Shown piece after piece: positions 22,373 to 29,701 of a DNA stretch of 36,808 nt. Numbering within the stretch: position 1 is the stretch's first letter; every line of letters begins with the position of its first letter. The notes below the pieces were generated by a model. The model made no database searches and was not told the origin of the DNA. It worked only from the letters and a program-made list of their open reading frames with translations. Source of the DNA: Acidobacteriota bacterium (GTDB lineage: Bacteria; Acidobacteriota; JAAYUB01); contig JAGNHB010000056.1 of the NCBI GenBank assembly GCA_018001935.1, positions 1 through 36,808 on the forward strand. Reading direction: 5' to 3'. Made by a program: the position numbers and the translations under genes.

Positions 22373-24001
22373 CTACGGCTTGCCTTGCTCGCTCTCCACC
22401 TTTCGCACCACGCCGCGTTTGACGAGGTAGGGGATCAGGTCCGTGACGTGCCCGGCCTCCCGTCCCAGGTCCCTTTTCAGAGTCTCCAGGGTGCGGCGCC
22501 CGTCGAGGCGCCCCAGGATCGTCCGGGTCACGTTGTCCAGGGGGAAGCCCGCGGGGGCGCCCAGGTTCTCGTAGATGCCGTTCTCGTCCACCCGGCTGGT
22601 GGACTCCAGGGCCCGCTGGGCCTCCAGGAACTCCGCCAGGCGGGGGCGCTCGTCGGGTTCGACCTCGAGACCGCACCCGGTGACGGTCTTCTCCCGCCGG
22701 GCCACGAACACCACGTTGGCGTACACCACCAGGGATTTGCCGGTGGTGGGGTGCGTCAGGGTCACCTCCAAGTGCGTCAGGATCGGGAGGTCCTCCCCCA
22801 GGGGCGCGAAGAACCCGCCGTGGCGAAGGTTGGTGGTCCGTTCGTACCGAAAGCGGTCGAGGTCGCGGAACCGGATCGTGAGGCGGCCGGCGCACAGTTT
22901 GCCGTTGGGGGCCAGGAATTCCCCGCGCTCGTAAAGGGCCTCCAGTTCGTCCGAAGGCAGGACGGGTCGGGGGGCCGGGGGTTCGGGCGGCGGCGCCGGG
23001 GTCGCCGGGGCGGCCGAGGCCGGCGGGGCCGGCGCCCTCTCGGGCCTGGGCGGCGGGGTCGACGCCTGCAGGATCCCCTTCCAGAACGTCTGCACCAGCT
23101 CCCCGACGTTTTCCTGGCGCTGTTCGGGGTGCTTTTCGAGTGCCTTGAGCACCACGTCGTTGATGGCGTGGGGGATGTTGGCGTCGGGCCGGGTCACGAA
23201 CAGGGGGAGCGGGTCCTCCAGACCGTGCTTCTGCAGGACTTCCAGGATGCTGTCCCCGATGAAGGGCGGTTCGCCGGTCAACATGTGGTACAGGATCACG
23301 CCGAGGGAGTAGATGTCGGAACGGGGGTCCGGCGGGGCGCCCAGGATCTGCTCCGGCGCGACGTAGAGCGGGCTGCCCAGGACGGCCCCGGAGTGGGAGT
23401 GGATGTCCGCTTTCTCCAGGAGGCCCGCAATGCCGAAATCCAGGATCTTGACGAAGTCGATCAGCGTGCCCTGGCTGACGAGGATGATGTTGTCGGGCTT
23501 GAGGTCCCGGTGAACGATCCCCTTGGCGTGCGCCGCGCCGAGAGCGTCCCCGATCTGGGCGAGGATGTGGTGGACGCGGCGCAGCGGGAGCGGGGCCTCG
23601 CCGCGGATCACCTCCTTCAGGCTCCGCCCGTTGAGGTGTTCCATGACGAAGTAGGCCCCGAAGTCGGGGTCGATGCCGAAATCGGTCAGGAAGACGATGT
23701 GGGCGTTCCCGATCTGGCTCGTGGCGAGGGCCTCCTGGCGGAACTTGTCCACGATGCCCTCGCCGCCCAGGAGGTCCCGCCGGATGACCTTCATGGCGAA
23801 GATCTGCCCCAGGTTGACGTGCTCGACCTTGTACACCTTCCCCATCCCGCCCTGGGCGATGGTGGCCAGGACACGGTAGCGCCCATCGACGACGCGGCCG
23901 ACGTCGTCCGCGGGGGGGACCGCCGTCAGTGCCGTCTCGTCGAACGGGCACCACATTTGCCCGTCCGGGAAGATTTTCCCGCAGGTCTTGCAGGTCTTCA
24001 T
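22373..24001 (-). CDS. Ser/Thr protein kinase, tandem paralogue with the same four-part architecture
   Basis: This 542-residue protein is collinear with the kinase at 20645-22267: C4, C7 and C18 with CPFD, K71, HRDLKPDN, DFG, then a long Ala/Pro linker, the PilZ-like part (FRDLDRFRYERTTNLRHGGFFAPLG) and the C-terminal unit (PLDNVTRTILGRL, LIPYLVKRGVVRK). All kinase catalytic residues are present, so both copies should be active. The ATG at 24001 is 5 bases after GGAG; a GTG two codons upstream would overlap that site. A promoter-like TTGCCG-N18-TAGAAT lies at 24129-24100. The two genes probably arose by tandem duplication, and the linkers and zinc-knuckle neighbourhood have diverged most. The stop TAG continues into GGCCGTGTGCCGTGGG, another repeat-like string. 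Confidence 0.9.
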   Translation of the reverse strand: MKTCKTCGKIFPDGQMWCPFDETALTAVPPADDVGRVVDGRYRVLATIAQGGMGKVYKVEHVNLGQIFAMKVIRRDLLGGEGIVDKFRQEALATSQIGNAHIVFLTDFGIDPDFGAYFVMEHLNGRSLKEVIRGEAPLPLRRVHHILAQIGDALGAAHAKGIVHRDLKPDNIILVSQGTLIDFVKILDFGIAGLLEKADIHSHSGAVLGSPLYVAPEQILGAPPDPRSDIYSLGVILYHMLTGEPPFIGDSILEVLQKHGLEDPLPLFVTRPDANIPHAINDVVLKALEKHPEQRQENVGELVQTFWKGILQASTPPPRPERAPAPPASAAPATPAPPPEPPAPRPVLPSDELEALYERGEFLAPNGKLCAGRLTIRFRDLDRFRYERTTNLRHGGFFAPLGEDLPILTHLEVTLTHPTTGKSLVVYANVVFVARREKTVTGCGLEVEPDERPRLAEFLEAQRALESTSRVDENGIYENLGAPAGFPLDNVTRTILGRLDGRRTLETLKRDLGREAGHVTDLIPYLVKRGVVRKVESEQGKP

Positions 24002-24099
24002 GAACACTCCATGGCTGAACGCCCCGGCGGGGGCCGCCGAAGGCTTGGGTCAAGCTCAGGCGCTTCGGATTTTTCCGGTTCGCCCCCGTCTCTCGCTCT

Positions 24100-24129
24100 A
24101 TTCTAAACCGGTAGGCCACGATGCGGCAA
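24100..24129 (-). promoter_or_regulatory. Candidate sigma-70-type promoter for the kinase pair
   Basis: On the minus strand, TTGCCG (24129-24124) and TAGAAT (24105-24100) are separated by 18 bases, about 100 bases before the kinase start at 24001. The region 24002-24245 is the divergent gap to the peptidase gene and contains no other gene. Confidence 0.5.
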
Positions 24130-24245
24130 GGATTTTCCCCGCGGGCGCCCCAGAGGAGCGAGCGTGAGGTTTCGGCCCGATCTCCCCCTTCCCTTTTCGG
24201 GGCACCTGTACTAAGATGCCCTGTAATCCTCTCAAGGAGCAAACC

Positions 24246-25634
24246 ATGTTCGACAAGACCACCTACACGGACCGCCGACGGGCGCTCTGCCGCACCCTCC
24301 CCACGGGCGTCGCCCTCTTCCTCGGGAACGACGAGAGCCCCATGAACTATGCCGCCAACTGCTACGACTTCCGCCAGGACAGCTCGTTCCTCTACTTCTT
24401 CGGCCTCGACCAGCCCGGCCTGGCGGCCGTCATCGACCTGGACGAAGGCAAGGACATCCTCTTCGGCGACGACGTGGACATCGAGGACATCATCTGGCTC
24501 GGCCCCCAGGAGCCCCTCCGGTCCAAGGCCGAAGCGGTGGGCGTGCCGGACGTCCGCCCCTCCGACCAGCTGGCCGGCTTCCTCCGGGGCGCTTTGGCGA
24601 ACGGCCGCCGGGTCCACTTTCTCCCCCCCTACCGTCCGGCGAACGCGTTGCGCCTGGAGTCGCTCCTGGGTATCCGGCGACCCGACCTGAAGGACTACGT
24701 GTCCACGCCCCTGCGCCGCGCGGTCGCCTCGCTGCGCTCCGTCAAGTCCGACGCGGAGGTGGCCGAGATCGAACTGGCCCTCGCCGTCACCCACGCCATG
24801 TACCAGGCCGGGTACGCCGCGGCCCGGCCCGGCGCCCGGGAAAGCGCCGTCCGGGGGGCCATGGAGGGGGTGGCCCGGTCCAGCGGCGTCCCGTTCTCCT
24901 TTCCCCCCATCATCTCCGTGCGGGGTGAGACCCTCCACAACCACCACCACGGGAACCGCATGGAAAAGGGCCATCTGCTCGTCATGGACTCCGGCGCCGA
25001 GTCCCCCCGCCACTACGCCGCCGACATCACCCGGACCATCCCGGTGGGCGGCCGCTTCACGGACAGACAGCGCGGGATCTACGACGCCGTCCTCGGCGCG
25101 CAGCTCCAGGCGATCCACACCATCCGGCCGGGAAGGCCCTACCGGGAGATCCACCTCCTCGCCGCCCGCATCATCACCGACCACCTCAAGGCGCTGGGCC
25201 TGATGAAGGGGAACACCGACGACGCCGTGTCCGAGGGCGCCCACGCCCTGTTCTTCCCCCACGGCCTCGGCCACATGATCGGGCTGGACGTCCACGACAT
25301 GGAGGACATCGGGGAAGCCTTCGTGGGTTACGACGAAACCGTCCAGCGCAGCGACCAGTTCGGCCTGGCCTACCTACGGATGGCCAAGGCGCTGCAGAGC
25401 GGCTTCGTGGTGACGGTGGAACCGGGGATCTACTTCATCCCGGCCCTCATCGACCAGTGGCGCGCCGAATGCCGTCACGCCGATTTCATCAACTACGACA
25501 AGGTGGAGGAATACCGTGATTTCGGCGGGATCCGCATCGAGGACGACGTCCTGGTGACCGGCACGGCCAACCGGGTCCTCGGCCCGCCCATCCCGAAGTC
25601 GGTGGACGAACTGGAGAACATTCTCCCGGCGTGA
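24246..25634 (+). CDS. M24-family aminopeptidase P-type metallopeptidase
   Basis: This 462-residue protein has two domains. The N-terminal aminopeptidase-P domain (about 1-165; NYAANCYDFRQDSSFLYFFGLDQPG) is followed by a C-terminal pita-bread catalytic domain with all five dinuclear-metal ligands in order: D248 (VMDSGAE), D260 (AADITRTIPV), H343 (GLGHMIG), E392 (VTVEPGIYF) and E432 (GIRIEDDVLV). HNHHHGN (231-237) lies near the active site. Such enzymes remove an N-terminal residue preceding proline, or act on X-Pro dipeptides. The ATG follows AAGGAGCAAACC; a longer frame from 24216 has no such support. No signal peptide is seen, so it is cytoplasmic. It stands alone, divergent from the kinases and convergent with the FG-GAP gene 28 bases further on. 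Confidence 0.93.
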   Translation: MFDKTTYTDRRRALCRTLPTGVALFLGNDESPMNYAANCYDFRQDSSFLYFFGLDQPGLAAVIDLDEGKDILFGDDVDIEDIIWLGPQEPLRSKAEAVGVPDVRPSDQLAGFLRGALANGRRVHFLPPYRPANALRLESLLGIRRPDLKDYVSTPLRRAVASLRSVKSDAEVAEIELALAVTHAMYQAGYAAARPGARESAVRGAMEGVARSSGVPFSFPPIISVRGETLHNHHHGNRMEKGHLLVMDSGAESPRHYAADITRTIPVGGRFTDRQRGIYDAVLGAQLQAIHTIRPGRPYREIHLLAARIITDHLKALGLMKGNTDDAVSEGAHALFFPHGLGHMIGLDVHDMEDIGEAFVGYDETVQRSDQFGLAYLRMAKALQSGFVVTVEPGIYFIPALIDQWRAECRHADFINYDKVEEYRDFGGIRIEDDVLVTGTANRVLGPPIPKSVDELENILPA

Positions 25635-25662
25635 AGGAACCCGCGGGCTGGCAGCCTTCAGC

Positions 25663-27366
25663 CTACGGCAGCTCCGACGCTCCCGGGAAGTTCGTCTGGT
25701 TGACGGTTTCCCAGACCGGGTCCACGGAGCCGAGATAGAGCTGGCCGCTCACGCCGGTCCCGGAGAGGTACCACACCACGACGGCGCCGGAGGTGGCGTG
25801 CCGCCACAGGATGTCCGCCCGCCCGTCCTTGTTGAAGTCACCCACGCCCTTGATTTTCCAGTTCAGGTCGGAGATGCCCCCCAGGAAGGTGGTCCCGCTG
25901 ACCGTCCCGCCGTTGTTCAGGAACCAGACCGACAGGTCGCCGCTGCTCGCGTTCCGCCAGAGGATGTCGTCGATCCCGTTGCCGTCGGCGTCCCCGATCC
26001 CCGTGACCTTCCACGTGGTGGACACGGTCCCGGGGGACATGTCGCCCAGGAAGCCGGACTCGTCCTCGAACCAGATGGAGAGGGTCCCGGACGTGGCGTT
26101 CCACCAGAGCACGTCGGCCCGCCCGTCGCTGTCGAAGTGGCCTGTGCCCAGGGCCTTCCAGTTCAGGTCGCTGATCCCGCCGGCGAAGGTGGAGTCCTGG
26201 TAAGCGAAAGCGGTGGACATCAACCACACCGAGAGGAAGCCGTCGGAGAAGTTGCGCCAGAGGATGTCGGCGTTGCCGTTCCGGTTGAAATCGGCCACCC
26301 CGAGGACTTTCCAGGTGGCGTTGACCGTGCCCTGGGACACCGAGGAGTCGTACCCGTCGGCGTCCATCTTCCACAGCACCAGGTCGCCCGAGGACACCTG
26401 CCGCCAGACGAGGTCGGCGTAGCCGTCCCGGTCGAAGTCGCCGCACCCGTTCACATGCCAGTTGGTGTCGCTGACCACGCCGTAGAGGGCCCCGGCGGAG
26501 GCGCCGCTCCCGGTGACGTACCAGTTCCCCAGGGTCCCGTTGGTGGAGTGCCGCCACAGGATGTCCGTGTACCCGTCCGCGTTGAAGTCGTAGGGCTTGG
26601 CGGGGATGGGGGCCATGAGGTAGTTGATGTACTGCTGGAGAAGGTTGCTCTTGGTGTTGCTGCCCGTCCCGTCGGTCAGGCCGGCGAAGCGGAAGTCGCT
26701 GGCGATGGTCCGGTACCAGAGGGGCTTGTAGGCGACCACGGCGCCCGTCACCACGGGCGTGCCAGCGTTGCTGTAGTTCTCCATCACTGTGAGGCCGCCG
26801 CCGGAGCCGGTGATGATGTCCCGGAACCCGTCGTAAAGGGCGTTGTAGCTGAACTGGAGCCCGGCGAGGAAGGTGCTCGCCTTCCCCTTGACCGTGTAGA
26901 GGGAGTCGCTGGCCTGGGTGGTGGACGCCACCCCGAAGGCGGACCGGAAGTTGTAGGCCCCGTTGACGGCCGGGTCCTGGTACCAGACGTCCCCGCCTTC
27001 CATGTAGACCCTTCCGCCCAGGTTGAGGTAGTTCACCAGCTGCTGCCCCTCCGCGGTGTCGAAGATGTGCGAGTAGGGCGTGAACACGTTCATGGCGTTG
27101 CAGATGAACACCAGGGTGTACGGGGTGTAGTTGAAGCTCGCCAGGGTGGTGTGGTCGCTCATGGCCACCCGGACGAGCGTCACGTCCGTGTACCCCAGCC
27201 CGGACAGGAGGGTCTGGATCACGGGGGCGGAACTGTAGGTGTTGTCCCCGTTGTCCGCGAGGTTGCGGTCCAGCCCGAGGATCAGGATTTTCGGCTGTTG
27301 GGCCATTGCCGCGCACCCGAAAAAGAGGACGGCCGCGAGGCACAGGAGGATCGTTCGCATCGCCAT
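25663..27366 (-). CDS. Exported protein with N-terminal flavodoxin/GATase-like domain and six FG-GAP modules
   Basis: This 567-residue protein has a signal peptide (about 1-22; LLCLAAVLFFGCAAMAQ; the cysteine is not in a good lipobox). Residues about 24-255 form an alpha/beta domain (KILILGLDRN, YTLVFICNAMNVF, LGGRVYMEGGD) reminiscent of ThuA/GATase-like domains, without a recognisable catalytic triad. From about 262 to the end there are six FG-GAP-type modules (DFNADGYTDILWR, DFDRDGYADLVWR, DFNRNGNADILWR and so on). The modules share whole phrases (SIWF, GDMSPGTV, TTWKVTGIGDADG) with the protein at 10826-13993. It is probably secreted or surface-located; function unknown. The start has GGGGTG 6 bases upstream. 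Its TAG stop (25665-25663) is part of a TAGGCTGAAGGCTG repeat. Confidence 0.85.
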   Translation of the reverse strand: MAMRTILLCLAAVLFFGCAAMAQQPKILILGLDRNLADNGDNTYSSAPVIQTLLSGLGYTDVTLVRVAMSDHTTLASFNYTPYTLVFICNAMNVFTPYSHIFDTAEGQQLVNYLNLGGRVYMEGGDVWYQDPAVNGAYNFRSAFGVASTTQASDSLYTVKGKASTFLAGLQFSYNALYDGFRDIITGSGGGLTVMENYSNAGTPVVTGAVVAYKPLWYRTIASDFRFAGLTDGTGSNTKSNLLQQYINYLMAPIPAKPYDFNADGYTDILWRHSTNGTLGNWYVTGSGASAGALYGVVSDTNWHVNGCGDFDRDGYADLVWRQVSSGDLVLWKMDADGYDSSVSQGTVNATWKVLGVADFNRNGNADILWRNFSDGFLSVWLMSTAFAYQDSTFAGGISDLNWKALGTGHFDSDGRADVLWWNATSGTLSIWFEDESGFLGDMSPGTVSTTWKVTGIGDADGNGIDDILWRNASSGDLSVWFLNNGGTVSGTTFLGGISDLNWKIKGVGDFNKDGRADILWRHATSGAVVVWYLSGTGVSGQLYLGSVDPVWETVNQTNFPGASELP

Positions 27367-27415
27367 GGGTTCACCCCCGAAACAGGATTTTCACGGACCA
27401 GCTCCGGCTGGAAAT

Positions 27416-27444
27416 ATCTTAACGGAATTGGAAGCGTCCCACAA
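27416..27444 (-). promoter_or_regulatory. Candidate promoter for the FG-GAP/GATase-like protein
   Basis: On the minus strand, TTGTGG (27444-27439) and TAAGAT (27421-27416) are 17 bases apart, about 50 bases before the start codon at 27366. It lies in the 97-base gap after the ThiF-like gene, so the FG-GAP gene can be expressed separately from the operon upstream. Confidence 0.5.
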
Positions 27445-27463
27445 GCACTTTCTCGGTCTGGGG

Positions 27464-28519
27464 TCAGAGGCCGATATACCTCGCGTAGAGCGACTTGGCC
27501 TCCTCCGGGCTGGCGGTCCCCTTCACCAGGCAGCGGCCGTCCGGGAAGAGGACCAGCTGGTGGGGCGGGAGGGTGAAGATGAGCATGTACGCGTTTATGG
27601 ACACCTCACCGAGCGGGGAAAGGCGTTCCCGGAGGGCGGCGAAGTCGGGGCGGCGGGCGCCGGGGCCCATGGAGGGGAAATCCACCTGGACCATGTTCCG
27701 GCCGCAGAGGACGACGGTGCGGGAGAGGCCCTCCCCGGCCAGCCTCGGGAATTCACCCCGGGCACAGACCGGGCACGCGTCGTGGCGGGCCCCCTCGAGG
27801 TCCATCCGGTGGAAATCCCCGGTCCAGCAGTCGAAGTGAAGCATGAAGGGGCGGATGCCCCCGGCGTCCCCGGCCAGGATGCGCAGGGCCAGGGCCGTCT
27901 CCATGGAGGACACGATCCGGGCCGCGGGCGCGATGATGCCCAGGGTGTCGCACGTGGGCAGGTCCCCGTGCTCGGCGTCGGGCGGGAGGATGCAGCGCAG
28001 GCAGGGGGTCCGGCCGGGGACGACGGGCATGACGACCCCGCCGGAAGCCACGCACCCCCCGTAGACCCAGGGGGTCCCGGTCTTCACCGCCGCCTCGTTG
28101 AGGAGCAGGCGGGTCTCCACGTTGTCGGTCCCGTCCAGCAGCACGTCGGCGTCCCGGACGATCTCCAGGGCGTTGGAGGCGTTGAAGTCCGCCACCCGCG
28201 GCTCGTACTCGAGCGCGGCGTTGATCCCGGCCAGCGCACGGTGTGCGGCGACGGCCTTGGGGCGCCGCAGACGGGCGTCCTCCTCGGTGTAGAGGGACTG
28301 GCGCTGGAGGTTGGAATCCTCGACGAAGTCCCGGTCGATGAAGCGGATGCGGCCCACCCCCGCCCGGGCCAGCATCTCCAGGATGCCGCTGCCGAGGGCG
28401 CCGCACCCCACGAGCACCGCCCGGGACCGGGCCAGGCGTTCCTGGCCGGAACTGCCAATGGGGGAGAAGAGGACCTGGCGGGAGTACCGATCCGGGAAGG
28501 CGCCGCCGTCGCCGGTCAT
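27464..28519 (-). CDS. ThiF/MoeB-like E1 adenylyltransferase
   Basis: This 351-residue protein is an E1-like enzyme of the HesA/MoeB/ThiF family, which adenylates the C-terminal glycine of ubiquitin-like sulfur carriers. It shows RYSRQVLF (11-18), the nucleotide loop GCGALG (38-43), FIDRDFVEDSNLQRQ with the conserved Arg, DGTDNVETRLLLNE, two CxxC pairs (CLRC, CPVC) for the structural zinc, and PTCDTLGIIAP where the conserved cysteine of MoeB/ThiF lies. The C-terminal 60 residues (YMLIFTLPPHQLVLFPDGRCLVKGT) match the tail of stand-alone ThiF/MoeB proteins without a rhodanese domain. No ThiS or MoaD partner is in the window. Its ATG overlaps the stop of the preceding gene (ATGA), making it the last gene of the selA operon. 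Confidence 0.9.
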   Translation of the reverse strand: MTGDGGAFPDRYSRQVLFSPIGSSGQERLARSRAVLVGCGALGSGILEMLARAGVGRIRFIDRDFVEDSNLQRQSLYTEEDARLRRPKAVAAHRALAGINAALEYEPRVADFNASNALEIVRDADVLLDGTDNVETRLLLNEAAVKTGTPWVYGGCVASGGVVMPVVPGRTPCLRCILPPDAEHGDLPTCDTLGIIAPAARIVSSMETALALRILAGDAGGIRPFMLHFDCWTGDFHRMDLEGARHDACPVCARGEFPRLAGEGLSRTVVLCGRNMVQVDFPSMGPGARRPDFAALRERLSPLGEVSINAYMLIFTLPPHQLVLFPDGRCLVKGTASPEEAKSLYARYIGL

Positions 28520-29256
28520 TTCCCGATTTCCAGGACGTAGACGCCCGGTTTTTCGAACAGCTTGTCGATGGTGAAGCTCAGGGCGTTCCCCTTCACCCGC
28601 ACCGCGTCGGGGAAGAACTTCAGGAAGGCCTCCAGCGGCTGGATCGGGAGGTTGGCGGTCTTCTCCGTCTTGTAGTGCATGGGGATGGTCACCACCGGCT
28701 TCAGTTTCTTCACGATCTCCGCCGCCTGCTCGGGCCCGATGGTGAAGAAGCCGCCGACGGGGATCAGGAGGACGTCGAGGTTCTTCAGTTCCTTCTCCTG
28801 TTCCTCGGTCAGCATGCAGCCGAGGTCGCCGAGATGGGCGATCCGGAACCCCCCGATCTCCACGCGGAAGATGGTGTTGAGGCCGCGCAGGCTGCCGCGC
28901 TGGTCGTCATGGTAGGAGGGAAAGCCCTTGATATGGATCTGGCCCAGGCTGAACTCGGGGCTGTCGTGGACCTTCCCCCCCTCCTTCAGCCCGCGGAGGA
29001 TGATGGGGAAGCCGGGGATGCCCTCCACGTTGTTGTGGTCCGCGTGCTCGTGGGAGACCATCACGATCCCGATGCGTTCGGCGGGCAGCGTGTAATCGAC
29101 GACCTTCCCGAAGGGGTCGAAGATCATCCGGCTGAAGTCGCCCGCGAGGGTGAAACAGGAGTGGCCGTGGTAGCGGATCGTCAGCTTCCCCGAAGCGGCC
29201 GGGGCAACCCCCGCGGCCAGGCAGGACAAGAGAAGGGCTATCAGGATGAATCGCAA
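28516..29256 (-). CDS. Exported metallo-beta-lactamase-fold hydrolase (TTG start)
   Basis: This 246-residue protein has a signal sequence (about 1-22, MRFILIALLLSCLAAGVAPA) and a metallo-beta-lactamase fold like the UPF0173/YtkL type: YHGHSCF (29-35), SHEHADHN (H69, H71, D73, H74), AHLGDLG and IPMHYKTE. I chose the TTG at 29256, which follows GAGAGGT with a 6-base gap and puts a signal peptide at the very N-terminus; the longer frame up to 29397 would overlap the preceding gene by about 120 bases and bury the signal. Substrate is unknown. The mature protein would act outside the cytoplasm, unusual beside three cytoplasmic enzymes. It starts 22 bases after the upstream gene and overlaps the next by 4. 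Confidence 0.85.
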   Translation of the reverse strand: MRFILIALLLSCLAAGVAPAASGKLTIRYHGHSCFTLAGDFSRMIFDPFGKVVDYTLPAERIGIVMVSHEHADHNNVEGIPGFPIILRGLKEGGKVHDSPEFSLGQIHIKGFPSYHDDQRGSLRGLNTIFRVEIGGFRIAHLGDLGCMLTEEQEKELKNLDVLLIPVGGFFTIGPEQAAEIVKKLKPVVTIPMHYKTEKTANLPIQPLEAFLKFFPDAVRVKGNALSFTIDKLFEKPGVYVLEIGK

Positions 29257-29278
29257 AGCGGCACCTCTCGATGGGGTT

Positions 29279-29677
29279 TTACTCGGAATCCCAGCGGTGT
29301 TTGAAGCGGGGGGCGTTTTCGTCGTCGTCCCCCTCGAAAAAGCCCGTCCCGGAGGCTGATTTTCCCGGCTTCCGGGGGCTGAGGACGGCGTCGGCATCCA
29401 GCCGGGGAGGGTTGGGGAAACTCCCCTTCCCCTGGAGAAAACCGAAGAAGGTGTTGAGGGAGTCCGCGGCGAGCTTTCGCTCCTGGGGGTTCCGGAGGGA
29501 CCGGAAAAAGTCGAGGACCACGCCCTCGGTCAGGTCTCCCAGGCTGTAGACCTCCGTCTCACGGTCGATGAAAGCGGCGAACTTGCGCAGGATCTGTATC
29601 TGGGAAGTGTTTTCGTTGCTGTCGGAATCGAGGACCTCGTCGATAAAGTCTTCCACCCTGAGTTCGATGAAATTCAT
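29279..29677 (-). CDS. Small protein resembling a stand-alone integrase SAM-like (core-binding) domain
   Basis: This 132-residue acidic protein has a middle section (about 25-85: ILRKFAAFIDRETEVYSLGDLTEGVVLDFFRSL, then ADSLNTFFGFLQGKG) with the rhythm of the N-terminal SAM-like domain of tyrosine recombinases (helix, sLxDLTeevvldFfrsL, helix with FF-FL). The catalytic domain is absent: there is no room for it and no R-H-R-Y residues. The tail (about 90-132) is low-complexity and charged. Similarity is by eye, so the family call is tentative. It sits 24 bases after selA and 22 bases before the exported hydrolase, so it is most likely an ordinary operon member. The ribosome site (AAGGGG) directly touches the ATG. 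Confidence 0.6.
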   Translation of the reverse strand: MNFIELRVEDFIDEVLDSDSNENTSQIQILRKFAAFIDRETEVYSLGDLTEGVVLDFFRSLRNPQERKLAADSLNTFFGFLQGKGSFPNPPRLDADAVLSPRKPGKSASGTGFFEGDDDENAPRFKHRWDSE

Positions 29678-29701
29678 CCCCTTACAAACCTCATATTGAT
29701 C

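Noticed and set aside
20255..24106. A 1283-codon open frame on the plus strand
   Set aside because: It is the antisense shadow of the two kinase genes plus tandem repeats; the composition is biased and the kinases on the other strand have full domain motifs.
22326..25295. A 989-codon open frame on the minus strand
   Set aside because: It crosses the kinase in another frame and the antisense of the M24 peptidase; both overlapped genes are well supported.
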